Source of the DNA: Hybos culiciformis
Taxonomy: Eukaryota; Arthropoda; Insecta; Diptera; Hybotidae
Direction: 5' to 3'
Length of the DNA stretch: 64,000 nucleotides
Assembly: GCA_964007475.1 (NCBI GenBank)
Contig: OZ023274.1
Coordinates: forward strand, 33,056,861 to 33,120,860
The notes under the pieces: generated by a model
Seen by the model: only the letters and a program-made list of their open reading frames with translations
Database searches by the model: none
Told to the model about the DNA's origin: nothing
In this document: positions 40,807 through 50,297 of the stretch, piece by piece
Layout of the letters: each line of letters opens with the position of its first letter
Position numbering within the stretch: the first letter of the stretch is position 1
Translations under genes and position numbers: made by a program

Positions 40807-42305
40807 TTAATTCCTTATTTCATTTCTTAATAAAAATAAATTGTTCATGAATTCATTAACAGAGTTTTCACATAAATCATTGCTCCAAAAATTGCCTTGT
40901 TTAAAATGTGATCCTATTATAATTCCGTCAACTTTATCATAATAACAACTTAAATTTTCTTTTGTTATTCCAGAACCAATTAAAATTGGAACATTAACAT
41001 TTTTATAAACTGAATTCAATTCATTAACATTTGCTGCTTGACCAGTTGAAGATCCTAGTTAAAGTTAAATTCGTAGTATTTATTGCGTTTTTTTGTTGGG
41101 AAAAATAATATTATACCTGTTAATATAATTCCATCGGTCAAGAAAAATTCTGCAGCTTTTGCGGTTTCTAATATAAAAATATATTCAAATTAGCCAAATA
41201 AAATCATTTATTTTTATGAAAATGCTTACCCAATAAAGATGTATCAGCTGTTATTGAATGTGAACTATGTTTCTTTTTTATATCCGTTAAAACTAAAATA
41301 TTATCTGCAGATATATGTTTACGATAACGTAATAAATTTCCTGCACATGCATTTGTGTACCCTTCATCAGCTACATGTCCAAAAATGAATCCTTCAGCAC
41401 GAATGAATTGTAAATCACAAGCTTTGGCTATTGCAAGAGCTTCATTATTCCCGCTGGCTAAAACCTATGAAAAGTTTTTCCATCTTTTACATAATGTAGA
41501 TAGGCTACATAATTCAAATTATGAATATGAAAATTAACCTGAATACCACAAGGCACTGTTTTTGGGAGTATTTTTTTCACCTCTGTTGCAAGTCGAGCCA
41601 TTGATGCAATGATTTCTGATCCAATGTTTTGTGTGTACGGAATGTCATTCATATTTTCAATTAGTACGCCATCCTAAAAAAAATTGCTTGAAAACCTAAG
41701 ATTCTTTATTTTTAACTTCATTATAAATTCAATAATGATCATAAAAGTCTTGACTTATTTTTAGAGGTATTAATATTCGACAATTCTAGATGACAAAGAA
41801 ATTTCTTTATTAAATAGAGAAGCCAAGTTGACAACATTTAGGTATTTTCACATTGAATACATTATTCACTGCAGTATATATTGTACATATTGAAAAAATA
41901 TTGCAAAGTTTTTTCAAAAAAATTAACAAAATAAAACTATTCGTAATAATGTTCTGAAGTAGTATTTTGTGAAAATGTATATTGTACAATGTACCTACAT
42001 ACTTATATTGCAAAGTACTTAAATAATAATCAATTCTGGTATTAACTTGTAAAAATAAAAAAAAAAAATAATACCATTTTGTATTTTGAATAAATACTTG
42101 TCTCATACAGGGCTTTTTCAATAATTTTATTAAAGTTTCCTGAATATTTTGGAGTTCCTAAAAATAAATGAAATATCTATGATATAGTTATTTGTTATAA
42201 TTTTGTTAATGATTTCTTGAATTTTATTATACCTGGAAGAGCTTCTAAATGTATCATTCCAATTAAATTACATTTTTGTTTAAAAATTTCTTTAAATCTT
42301 TTCAT
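40807..42305 (-). CDS. BtpA/SgcQ-family TIM-barrel protein (F13E9.13-like)
   Basis: Six coding exons: 42233-42305, 42075-42157, 41539-41673, 41230-41464, 41117-41167 and 40807-41054. Phases agree and the product is 274 residues, the usual length. The family includes cyanobacterial BtpA (photosystem I biogenesis), bacterial SgcQ and the uncharacterised nematode F13E9.13. Its animal function is unknown. Landmarks in order are LIGMIHLEALPGTP (N-terminal strand), DGVLIENMNDIPY, RAEGFIFGHVADEG, LTDIKKKHSSHS, ILTGSSTGQ and PILIGSGITKEN. The last is a typical phosphate-binding end of a TIM barrel. The N-terminus is basic and short with no clear targeting peptide. Five introns and host-like base composition argue against recent bacterial transfer. 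For exon 2 the donor at 42,074 was chosen over an earlier GT because only it keeps the frame into DGVLIEN. Confidence 0.9.
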
Positions 42306-43002
42306 AATTATTTAATCAATAAATTAAAAATATTTCTAAGATATAAATTTGTTAATTTGCTAGTAAGTTTAATAATAAAGTAAACAACAGTTTTTCTAAT
42401 CTTTTTATTAAACCATATTCTCGTTTTCCAGCGAGTCGGAATTATAAATGAGATATTGAAGTATTGACGTATTTACATTAATCTTTTTTAATTTCTTAAA
42501 TTCCTGAATGTAAATAATTTTATATTCAAATACTCACAGTTCGTTCATGAAGTCAAGAAAATCAAACTACGAATGGACAATGAAGAACAAAAAACTATCA
42601 AGAAACGATGGAATCAAATCCAAAAATCTAAAATTCATTTTTTTCCTTTTATATGAATTTAATTGAAAATAAAACTTTAATAAGAGCTATTAATTACATT
42701 ATTCATTTATTAACAAGTAGGGTACACTCTCTTTCTAAATATTATCTGAATGCCGGGAATTTAATAGGAATTTAATACAGGTATACTGGATAAATTTATT
42801 ATCAAAGCCAAAACTTAAAGTAGATTGTAGATATTATGCAATTTTTTGTTTCCAATCTTGAATGAAAAGAATAAATATACAAAATTTGGTTGGTTTTTTT
42901 ATTTGAAGATTTTTATTTGTAAATAATCTAAAAAATTAAAATAGGTATTAATATTTGAAATATATTTTTAAATATTATAAATAATAAATTAGAATTTAAA
43001 TT
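42306..43002. other. BtpA-gene promoter side and MED8 3' flank
   Basis: This 697-bp spacer lies between the start of the BtpA-family gene and the end of MED8, both on the minus strand. It holds the MED8 poly(A) signal and presumably the promoter of the BtpA-family gene. No core promoter motif is readable. Confidence 0.5.
42912..42917 (-). terminator. Poly(A) signal of MED8
   Basis: AATAAA on the minus strand about 86 bases beyond the MED8 stop codon. Confidence 0.5.
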
Positions 43003-43740
43003 TTAACGAAACGGATGAATTTGATTTGCTGATTTAATGTTTGTTTTAATTCCAGGTCCCGGAGCTTTACCTATTTGACCAACTGGACTCACTGACATAG
43101 GTCGTATAGCGGGTGGAACCATCATACCAGCCGGTACACCTGGCATAGGTTGCATTTTTAATCCTTTTCCCATTCCAACAGCTGCACACAGCATATGAGT
43201 GTCGGTCATGCTGCTTGTCTGTGCAGGTCCAGTTCTTGAATTATTTTCAATTTCCCATTCTTCACGAGCTTTAGTTACCATTTCTTGAACATGAGCGACA
43301 ATTTTATTATATTGAGCAATTTGTTTCATAGCTGTTTCTGGCAATAGACTATTGGCTTTTTGTTCGTGCTGGAGCATTCGTTGTTCAGCCGCCGGTTCTG
43401 GTTTCGTTCTCAAATAATCAGGAACAATATCATGTGAGAAAATTGGTATTCGACCTTCAGTCTTTTTCCATAATTCATCATCGTGCTCTGGTGATACTTT
43501 CAGAGGTAATACAGTACGATTTCGAAGCGGAGCAGCACCCAAATCTTTTGAAAGAATTTTAGAAATTCCAGTTAGATGACTTGAAATCAAAGCAAAATTA
43601 TCAAGAAATGTTGGCCAATTAATGGTTTCATATTCGGTTTCAAGTTTGTGAATCATTGCAGCAATTGAGCGTTTCAAATCATTCAAACGGTATAGTACGC
43701 TGTCGAGCAAGACCTCAAGCTGTTTCTCTTCACGTTGCAT
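43003..43740 (-). CDS. MED8: Mediator complex subunit 8
   Basis: Head-module subunit of the Mediator co-activator that links transcription factors to RNA polymerase II in the nucleus. A single open exon encodes 245 residues, close to fly and human MED8 length. It begins MQREEKQLE, the same start as the human protein. It contains the fly-like block INWPTFLDNFALISSHLTG (about residues 40-58), GRIPIFSHDIVPDYLRTKP (about 96-114) and REEWEIENNSRTG. It ends with the conserved IKTNIKSANQIHPF motif. The Pro/Gly/Met-rich linker before the end is usual for insects. The start is confirmed by family alignment. A GC-rich foldback transposon begins about 127 bp upstream of the ATG, at 43,867, so promoter or leader architecture has been altered. 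Head-to-head with Syntaxin-17. Confidence 0.97.
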   Translation of the reverse strand: MQREEKQLEVLLDSVLYRLNDLKRSIAAMIHKLETEYETINWPTFLDNFALISSHLTGISKILSKDLGAAPLRNRTVLPLKVSPEHDDELWKKTEGRIPIFSHDIVPDYLRTKPEPAAEQRMLQHEQKANSLLPETAMKQIAQYNKIVAHVQEMVTKAREEWEIENNSRTGPAQTSSMTDTHMLCAAVGMGKGLKMQPMPGVPAGMMVPPAIRPMSVSPVGQIGKAPGPGIKTNIKSANQIHPFR

Positions 43741-43866
43741 GCCTGTATTTTTTTTTTTTTAATTTCAAATTTCTAAATTCTGAAATATATTATTAAAATC
43801 AAAATCAAAACTAAATAAAACAAGATTCAAAAACAACTTTTAAGTTTTGTTGTTTTTGGGTACAAT

Positions 43867-44770
43867 CAGGCTCAGACGCCGCCGTTAATTTTTTCATGAC
43901 GACGGCTTATCGCGACTGAGCTGTGAAAAACGTGACGACCGCGCGACGACGGCCCAGTCAGTCGACTCGAATTTTTCCCCAAAAAAAAATTATTATTCCG
44001 AAAAAAAATTGGCGTTAGTGCAGTTTATGGGAACCACTCAGAATGGGCTGAAACTTGGAGGGGGGGTAGAGGCGGTGCCCAAACTCCCAAAACTGAAATC
44101 AGTTCTTGGGGCAAAGGCCCCGTTTCGGAGATAGGGCCCACCAAAGTTTTCATACATTTTTGTATGGGAAAATTTTTTTTTTGCCCGATTGGCCCTATTT
44201 TTGGGAAAAGGATAAAGGGGGTGTTCCAAAACAAGAGGGGGTGGTGGGGGGCGGCGGGCGGGCGGTCTGGAGGTTGGTCAGTGGGATTTGCGGCTGGCGC
44301 CGCAAATCCCACTGACCAACCTCCAGACCGCCCGCCCGCCGCCCCCCACCACCCCCTCTTGTTTTGGAACAACCCCTATACTCTCTACAAAAAAAATGGG
44401 GCAAATCGAGCAAAAAAAAAAAATTGCCCATACAAAATGTATGAAAACTTTGGGGGGCCCTATCTCCGAAACGGAGCCTTTGCCCCAAGAACTGATTTCA
44501 GTTTTGGGAGTTTGGGCACCGCCTCTACCCCCCCTCCAAGTTTCAGCCCATTCTGAGTGGTTCCCATAAACTGCACTTTAGCCAAAAAATTTTTATCGGT
44601 AAAAAATTCAAACCAAAAAAAGAAAAAAAAATTTTTTTCCTGATTTTTGAAGCAAATTCTTACTGCTCAAATTCACGACCAGCCGCGTAAAATTCAACGA
44701 CGACGACTAATCGAAAAAAGACGCGGCGCGACGACGGCTCGGCTTATTTTTTTTGACGGCGTCTGACCTG
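43867..44770. mobile_element. GC-rich 904-bp foldback element, hAT-like
   Basis: Nearly the whole element is one palindrome. Ends are CAGGCTCAGACGCC and, inverted, CAGGTCAGACGCC. GGTACAAT is duplicated exactly at 43,859-43,866 and 44,771-44,778. An 8-bp duplication with CAGG termini fits the hAT superfamily. Sub-terminal regions repeat ACGACGGC-type words. The inner arms (about 44,010-44,293 and 44,300-44,580) are closely complementary. The innermost 71 bp (44,223-44,293 and 44,300-44,370) are exactly so around a 6-base spacer. G-runs (about 44,236-44,265) make a quadruplex motif on the plus strand, mirrored on the minus strand. Composition is wholly unlike the host's A+T-rich DNA. Open frames inside, in both directions, mirror each other through the palindrome and are not genes. 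Confidence 0.85.
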
Positions 44771-44778
44771 GGTACAAT

Positions 44779-46452
44779 GGAAATGGAAACAAAGAAAAAG
44801 AAGGATGTTAGTAAACAAATATTGACAATCAGCTGTTTAATTCGTAATTCGAATTTAGTTGATTGGAATGGTTTACAACGCGTTGCGGTTTGCATTTTTG
44901 TTCGAAAGTGAAATGAAAAGGGTTAGGTGAAGTTAATTTTAAATTTTATTATAGAAATGTGAAATTGGAGTTTTATGAACAATTAATTAATAAGTTTTAC
45001 AGATTTCGGGCTTAAATAAGGTTTCACAAATATGCATAAAAATAAAACAATTTCTCGAATTTCAATTTTAGATAATTAATTCACTTTTAGTATTTTTTTT
45101 ATATATTTTTTTTGAAATTATATTTGATTATATTTTATTTACTATTTTTATTTAAAAAAAAACTTGGTTAAAAAAATTCATCATATGAACAGAAATTTCC
45201 AAACCTGATTCAATTTTTGAATAATTTTTCAAGTTTGTGAACCAATAAGAGTATATTAAGAAATTAGAAAATATAAATTTAACTTTATAGGAGGTTAATT
45301 ACGGCCTAATGGCAAAATTTAATTGATACATTTTAATCGTGAAATTTATGCAGTGCCGAATCGGTTGAAACAGAGTTGAATTTTTTTAATTTGAAAATAT
45401 CGGTGGCGCGAAAAATGTAGCGGCGCCTGACTGATTGTCATTATTTTAGAAAAAAGAAAAAACAAAGTATCTACATATACTAATTTTTTTTTGTAAAAAC
45501 ACCAAGAAAGAAAAAATCTTATTAGAAAATTAAATAAATATTTTTATAATAAAATAAGCCAACAAAATAAATAAATAAATATTATTAAATAATTGCCCTG
45601 TTTTTGAAACTGAGAAAAGGTAAATAAATATCATTTTACACATTGATTTTTCCTTTTGTTATTTTTGTTTGTTTGTGTCGCAGTCGCACTCGCCTCGCAT
45701 CGCAGACTAAATTTCAAAATTCCAAACAAAAGAAATACTAAACTTATTAATTAACTAATTAATTAACTAAAATCTATTTAAAAAAAAAAACAAATGTTTT
45801 TTCTGATTTCAAAGAATCATGTTGGATTGTTGTTAGTGAGTGATAAAGTATGACACTTTTACGTCGACAGGTCACATTAAGAATTGGGATAACAGCTTCA
45901 CACTGTATAAGACCTATACCTATAGTAAATTATTCTATTTAAAAATATTTTTTTTATCGTTTTGCGCATTTTTTTTTTTTTAAGAATGAAGGAAAATAAT
46001 ATGTTGGGTGGGTGAGAATTTATTATCCTGCAGACCTTCATCAGAGCTGTCGAGTAAAAGGACTTTATAGAAATAGGAAGTCCAGGGTACCTACCTAAAT
46101 TTATTAGTTGAGTTTGCTTCAGCCACTTTCGAGATTTAAGTTAGCAAAAACGAAGAGCACACGAAGAAAAAGAATCGAAATTTAGGTCAAGTTGATCTAA
46201 AACCCATTTTTTTTACAATCCTTCTCAACCTCATATATTTTATAGTTATCTAGTTATATTTATTTATTTGGGACGAGTTTTATTTACTTATTTATATGTT
46301 TCTTATTTAACCTGCGATAAACTTCAATTTGGACGTAGGAATCTATAGATATCTGCTAGCCTTCAATTTATTCAATTTATTTTTAGGCTTATATAACGGA
46401 ATTCTCAGCGACAACTTTTTAGCATTCAATAGAAAATTTATATACTTGCATC
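44779..46452. other. Bidirectional MED8/Syntaxin-17 upstream region
   Basis: Contains the upstream sequences of MED8 (minus) and Syntaxin-17 (plus). Two short G+C-richer patches stand out: around 45,405-45,440 (GGTGGCGCG and GCGGCGCC words) and around 45,680-45,710 (repeated TCGCA words). Either could be promoter DNA. No coding exon is seen. Confidence 0.5.
44828..44837 (-). promoter_or_regulatory. E-box-type motif upstream of MED8
   Basis: ATCAGCTGTT, matching the CAGCTG core-promoter E-box common in housekeeping genes of flies. The same ten bases occur upstream of LLPH at 49,875-49,884. The foldback element now separates this site from the MED8 coding exon. Confidence 0.45.
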
Positions 46453-47679
46453 ATGGATGACAATGAAAATAAGCTGCCATTTAAAATGATCGAATTATCT
46501 GCTATAAAATTTAATGAAAATGCAATTCCTCATCATATCGGCCTATTATCAAACCATAAATCGAATATAGAAAAAAGCTTAGCGCTTGGTGATTGGACAA
46601 AAGTTAAGAAAGAAGAAATTAATGCACTAAGAGTTATAAAACAATTAAAAAATTTATTAATTGAAATGGAAATTTTAAGACAAAAAGTTCGTAATGAAGA
46701 TTTAGTTAAATTTGATTCTTTAATTCAAATCGGTAAAAATAAAGCTTTAAAAGGAATTGAAGAATATATGGGTAAGTTTGATAGTTTGAAGTTAAGGTTA
46801 TGTACGGACAGTAGTAAGTGCTTACCTGAACCATAAAAGTTTACTTTAACATCATTGAAAATATAAATGTTTACGAAATTTATGGATGGCCGTAATTCCT
46901 CAAATAATATCTCCTAAAGCCGTTCTTAAGATATTTCTGCAAAAAATTTTAAATTACATTAATTTCTAAATTTTGAATATTATATTTTAGTTTTGCAATT
47001 AAAAAGTCCTACATCGACAATCCGATCACAATCATCTCTTGATGATGATCTGATAACTAATTCAGTCGAAACACTTGATAGTATCCCACAAATTCAAACT
47101 GATTTTCAAGCTCAACAGCATCAGTTATTAGATCGCCAATTAGCCTTAGAAGAACATGAAAAACTTCAAAATGAAATTCAAGATATGCACTATATGTTTA
47201 AAAATGTATATGACCTAGTCCATGTGCAGGGAGAACAAGTTAATCAAGTTGCTGACAATTGTGAAGAAGCTCTTGAACATGTACAGGAAGGTGAAACAAC
47301 ACTAAGACAAGCCTTAAAATATAAAAAAGCATTATATCCAGTGGTAAGTGTATATTACAGCTGTAATTATATTCGCGACGACCTTGAAGAATAAAAAATT
47401 CTTTTGAGGGAGTCACAGTTTAATTTTCATTACAAAATTCTTTTTTTTTTTCAGGTGGGAGCTTTTCTAGGAACATGTGTTGGAGGACCGATTGGACTTA
47501 TTGCAGGTAGTAATAACTTTTTTATTCCTAAAATTCTTTTTGAAATAATGCCAATTTTTTTAGGTATGAAAGCCGGTGGATTAGCTGCAGTTGGCTGCGG
47601 AATATTAGGATTTACAGGTGGAACAGTATTGAAAAAAGGTGATGTAGCTACTGGCATTGAAGACAAAAAAGATGAATGA
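46453..47679 (+). CDS. STX17: Syntaxin-17 (autophagosomal Qa-SNARE)
   Basis: SNARE that drives fusion of autophagosomes with lysosomes, partnering SNAP29/ubisnap and VAMP7/8. Exons are 46453-46771, 46991-47343, 47455-47506 and 47564-47679, giving 279 residues (human about 302). The last intron is only 57 bp. The N-terminal half is the helical regulatory region. The SNARE motif runs about residues 150-212, with zero-layer Gln at about 186 (DLVHVQGEQVN). The C-terminus is the diagnostic glycine-zipper transmembrane hairpin: PVVGAFLGTCVGGPIGLIAG, then GGLAAVGCGILGFTGG, followed by a short basic-acidic tail. Exons 3 and 4 encode one helix region each. It starts at the first ATG of the open exon. 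With TP53INP upstream, two autophagy genes share this 11-kb stretch, probably by chance. Confidence 0.95.
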
Positions 47680-47724
47680 CTTAAGTAGTAAAATTGAAAC
47701 TAATAGGAATGTAACAAAAGATAA

Positions 47725-47730
47725 AATAAA
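47725..47730 (+). terminator. Poly(A) signal of Syntaxin-17
   Basis: AATAAA 46 bases after the Syntaxin-17 stop codon, followed by A/T-rich sequence. Confidence 0.6.
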
Positions 47731-48596
47731 CATTTACGCTTATTAAAAAAAAAGATAAAAGAGAAGATAATTGTTAAAAACAAAATTGTTATGATTTTCT
47801 AAGAAAATGAATACTGAATTATGTATTTAATTATAAGAAGTTACCGAATTTTTTTAATTTAATTTATTAAAATTATGCTTATGTTAATATAAAAAAAAAA
47901 CTTTCTTAAAATTTTATGACTAAGCATTTTCAATTTTCATCAAATTTTATGATGAGTTTTCTCAATAACTTACTTGAAAAGTTATTCAAAACCACCGATA
48001 TATTTAAGTTATTTTATTATAATTTTTATTGCAAGTATGAAATTATTCCATTTTTTTTCTAAACAAACCAAAATTAAAAATTCATTAAGTTATTAAAATT
48101 ACTGAATTTGCTTTAAATTTTTTTCTTTAATGTCGATCCGAAAACTGAAATCCTTTTGATTAGGTGAAAATTATGGATTTTTATGACTAAGAAATGTTTC
48201 GACATAAAATAGTTTTATGTATTTTTCAAGTACATTAATTAAATTATTTTTTAAATGTTAAGTAGATTGTTAAATTTCAATAAATTTGATGAAAAAATAT
48301 AAAAATTAAATATTTTATTAGGCAGAGGAATTTTATTTTGACTTTACAAGCAAAATTTAAGAGTTTTTTTTGTTAAATCAGATCTAATAAAATAATCATA
48401 AAGTTGTGAGCAAAAATTTACATACGAATCTAACTTTGTATTCAATTTCCAATTTATACGTAAAAATTAAGAAATTTATATGCTTTTTTTTCAATTGAAA
48501 CAAATTGTACATCAAAATTTTTATCAAACAAAATTTTCATCATATATTTTCTCAAGCTTGTTTGTGAATTTTATTACAAAAAAAATTAACAGAAAC
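47731..48596. other. Convergent 3' spacer
   Basis: A+T-rich DNA between the convergent ends of Syntaxin-17 and the LLPH-like gene. Apart from the LLPH poly(A) signal (AATAAA, minus strand, 48,570-48,575) I see nothing in it. Confidence 0.55.
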
Positions 48597-49630
48597 TTAA
48601 AGTGGAACATTTACAGTGGTCCATTGCTGTCTAAATCTTTGTTTCCTAGCGTGATTAAGCTTTCTCATTTTCTTTAAAGTTTTCCTCGGTTTGTACCTGG
48701 AAAATTAAAAAAAATATTTATATTAAGTTCAAATATTATTTCACAATTTCAGTTCCTTACCATGCTGGATAAGATCCGTGCTGGTCTTTCATGGTTTTTG
48801 TATTATAAATATGTTCTTTTTTTGTTTTATCATTAACTACTATTACTTCTTCACCATCTTCTTCTTTTTCTTGAATTTCCAGAGTATAAGTTGCTGTGTC
48901 TTTTTCTTCTTGCTCCTAAAATAAGTATTTTTATTAAAATATCAACAAGGTAGGTAGGTTAGATTAAAATATCAAATTGTCAGCCACCTAACTCATTTTG
49001 TCATTTTTAACGAACAAAAATTAGAATATCAACATTTAGGACTATAAATTTATGATTTTTGGATTTTTCAGAAATTTTTCACATAATTTCTCAATTGTTT
49101 TAATTATTTTATTTTAATTGAAAAAATTGTAGAACAAATAATTTAGGGTAAACGTAGGTGTTCCAATTCTCAGCCACTTTAAATTAGGAATTTAATATTA
49201 GAAAAAAACATAAATTCAATTCACAAAGAAAAAACGGGATTTAAAAGAGTATGTATCCTTGTATAATTGCTTTATAATGGCTCAAAATTAAAGTCGCAGA
49301 CAATTTTAGACAAAAAAGAAAATTTATTAAATAAACGAATTACCTTCTTAATTTGTTTTGCAGTTTTAACTATGGCAATATCCTCGACTTCTTTCATTAA
49401 TTCATTACCATCGGCATCAATTAAGCCTAAAGTTTTTTTCAATCTATAAAAAAACATTTTTTTTTTTTAATTTAATCGTATTAAAATAAATTCTAGTTTT
49501 GTTGAGTTCAAAAATTTAAGATCGACAAGATAAAAATATTTTACCTGTGAAGTTCTTTTGTAGCATAACGTTCCCTTTTAATTCGATTCATTTCATCACG
49601 ACGTTTTCTAGAACGATTTTGTCTGCCCAT
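48597..49630 (-). CDS. LLPH: LLPH-like nucleolar/ribosome-biogenesis protein
   Basis: Homologue of LLP (LAPS18-like), a small basic nucleolar protein tied to large-subunit ribosome assembly. Exons are 49545-49630, 49344-49443, 48761-48915 and 48597-48696, giving 146 residues (human 129). The N-terminus is strongly basic (NRSRKRRDEMNRIKRERY). The family signatures are LGLIDADGNELMKEVEDIA (compare LKLDGDVLMKDVQEIA in human) and, after an acidic linker, DQHGSYPAWYKPRKTLKKMRK (compare HGQYPIWMNQRQRKRLK). The C-terminus is again basic. The start is the first ATG, just upstream of the basic block. It lies tail-to-tail with Syntaxin-17 and is followed upstream by another minus-strand gene. A poly(A) signal sits 22 bases beyond the stop. 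Confidence 0.88.
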
Positions 49631-50297
49631 TTTCTTTATTAATAGTTAATTAAATTGTTCACTATATAATTTAAATTGCTTGTAACACCGTTTGATAATT
49701 TGTAATAATTATTAAAATTAGTTTTAATATTAATAAATTAATATTAATTTACGGCACGAAAAGTCGAAAACGTGTTTTTATTTTGAAAAGAAAGAGCAAA
49801 GCAACTCAAATAAATATGTCAATAAAAAAAAACTCAAAACATCAAAATTCTCAAATAAAAACCAGTAAACAAGCATCAGCTGTTCGAAAATTGTTTGTTC
49901 GTTTCGTGTTCAATTGGTTCATTATTTTGTTTTTTTTTTTTTTTAATTTTTTGGCGCAAAAGTTTTAAAAAGTTAATGATAAAAAAGCTTTTTATTTAAT
50001 TAATATGATTTATTTTATTTGATTGTTTTAATTTTTTTTTTTTTATAATACAAATTTTCGTATGAAATCAAATCTTTTTTTTTTTTTTTAATTTCTTATT
50101 CAAAAAAAAAAGTTTATCGTTTATTATACAAAAAACAAGAAATAAATTGTGCAGTTAAACAAAACAAAAAACAATTTTCAATTGTGAGCAAAATATTTTT
50201 ACAATTCCTCTTACTTAAATTTTAAATAGAAGTGTAAAACTAAAAATTAACAAACATAAATTCTTTAAATGCTACATACATAGTTCAAGAAGATTTT
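49631..50297. other. LLPH promoter region
   Basis: This 667-bp spacer is between the LLPH start and the end of the next minus-strand gene. It holds the motif at 49,875-49,884 and, at 50,120-50,125, the minus-strand AATAAA of the upstream gene. A plus-strand open frame at 49,783-49,968 has low-complexity composition and is not supported. Confidence 0.5.
49875..49884 (-). promoter_or_regulatory. E-box-type motif upstream of LLPH
   Basis: ATCAGCTGTT, identical to the site upstream of MED8, about 245 bases before the LLPH start codon. It may mark a shared housekeeping promoter class. Confidence 0.45.

Noticed and set aside
41355..41537. 60-codon plus-strand frame
   Set aside because: Antisense to BtpA-family exon 4.
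44025..44569. Six overlapping open frames of 63-130 codons, Gly/Pro/Trp-rich, on both strands
   Set aside because: They lie in the GC-rich palindrome, so each is mirrored on the other strand; few stops occur because the DNA is G+C-rich, not because it is coding.
47451..47666. 71-codon minus-strand frame
   Set aside because: Antisense to the Syntaxin-17 transmembrane hairpin exons.
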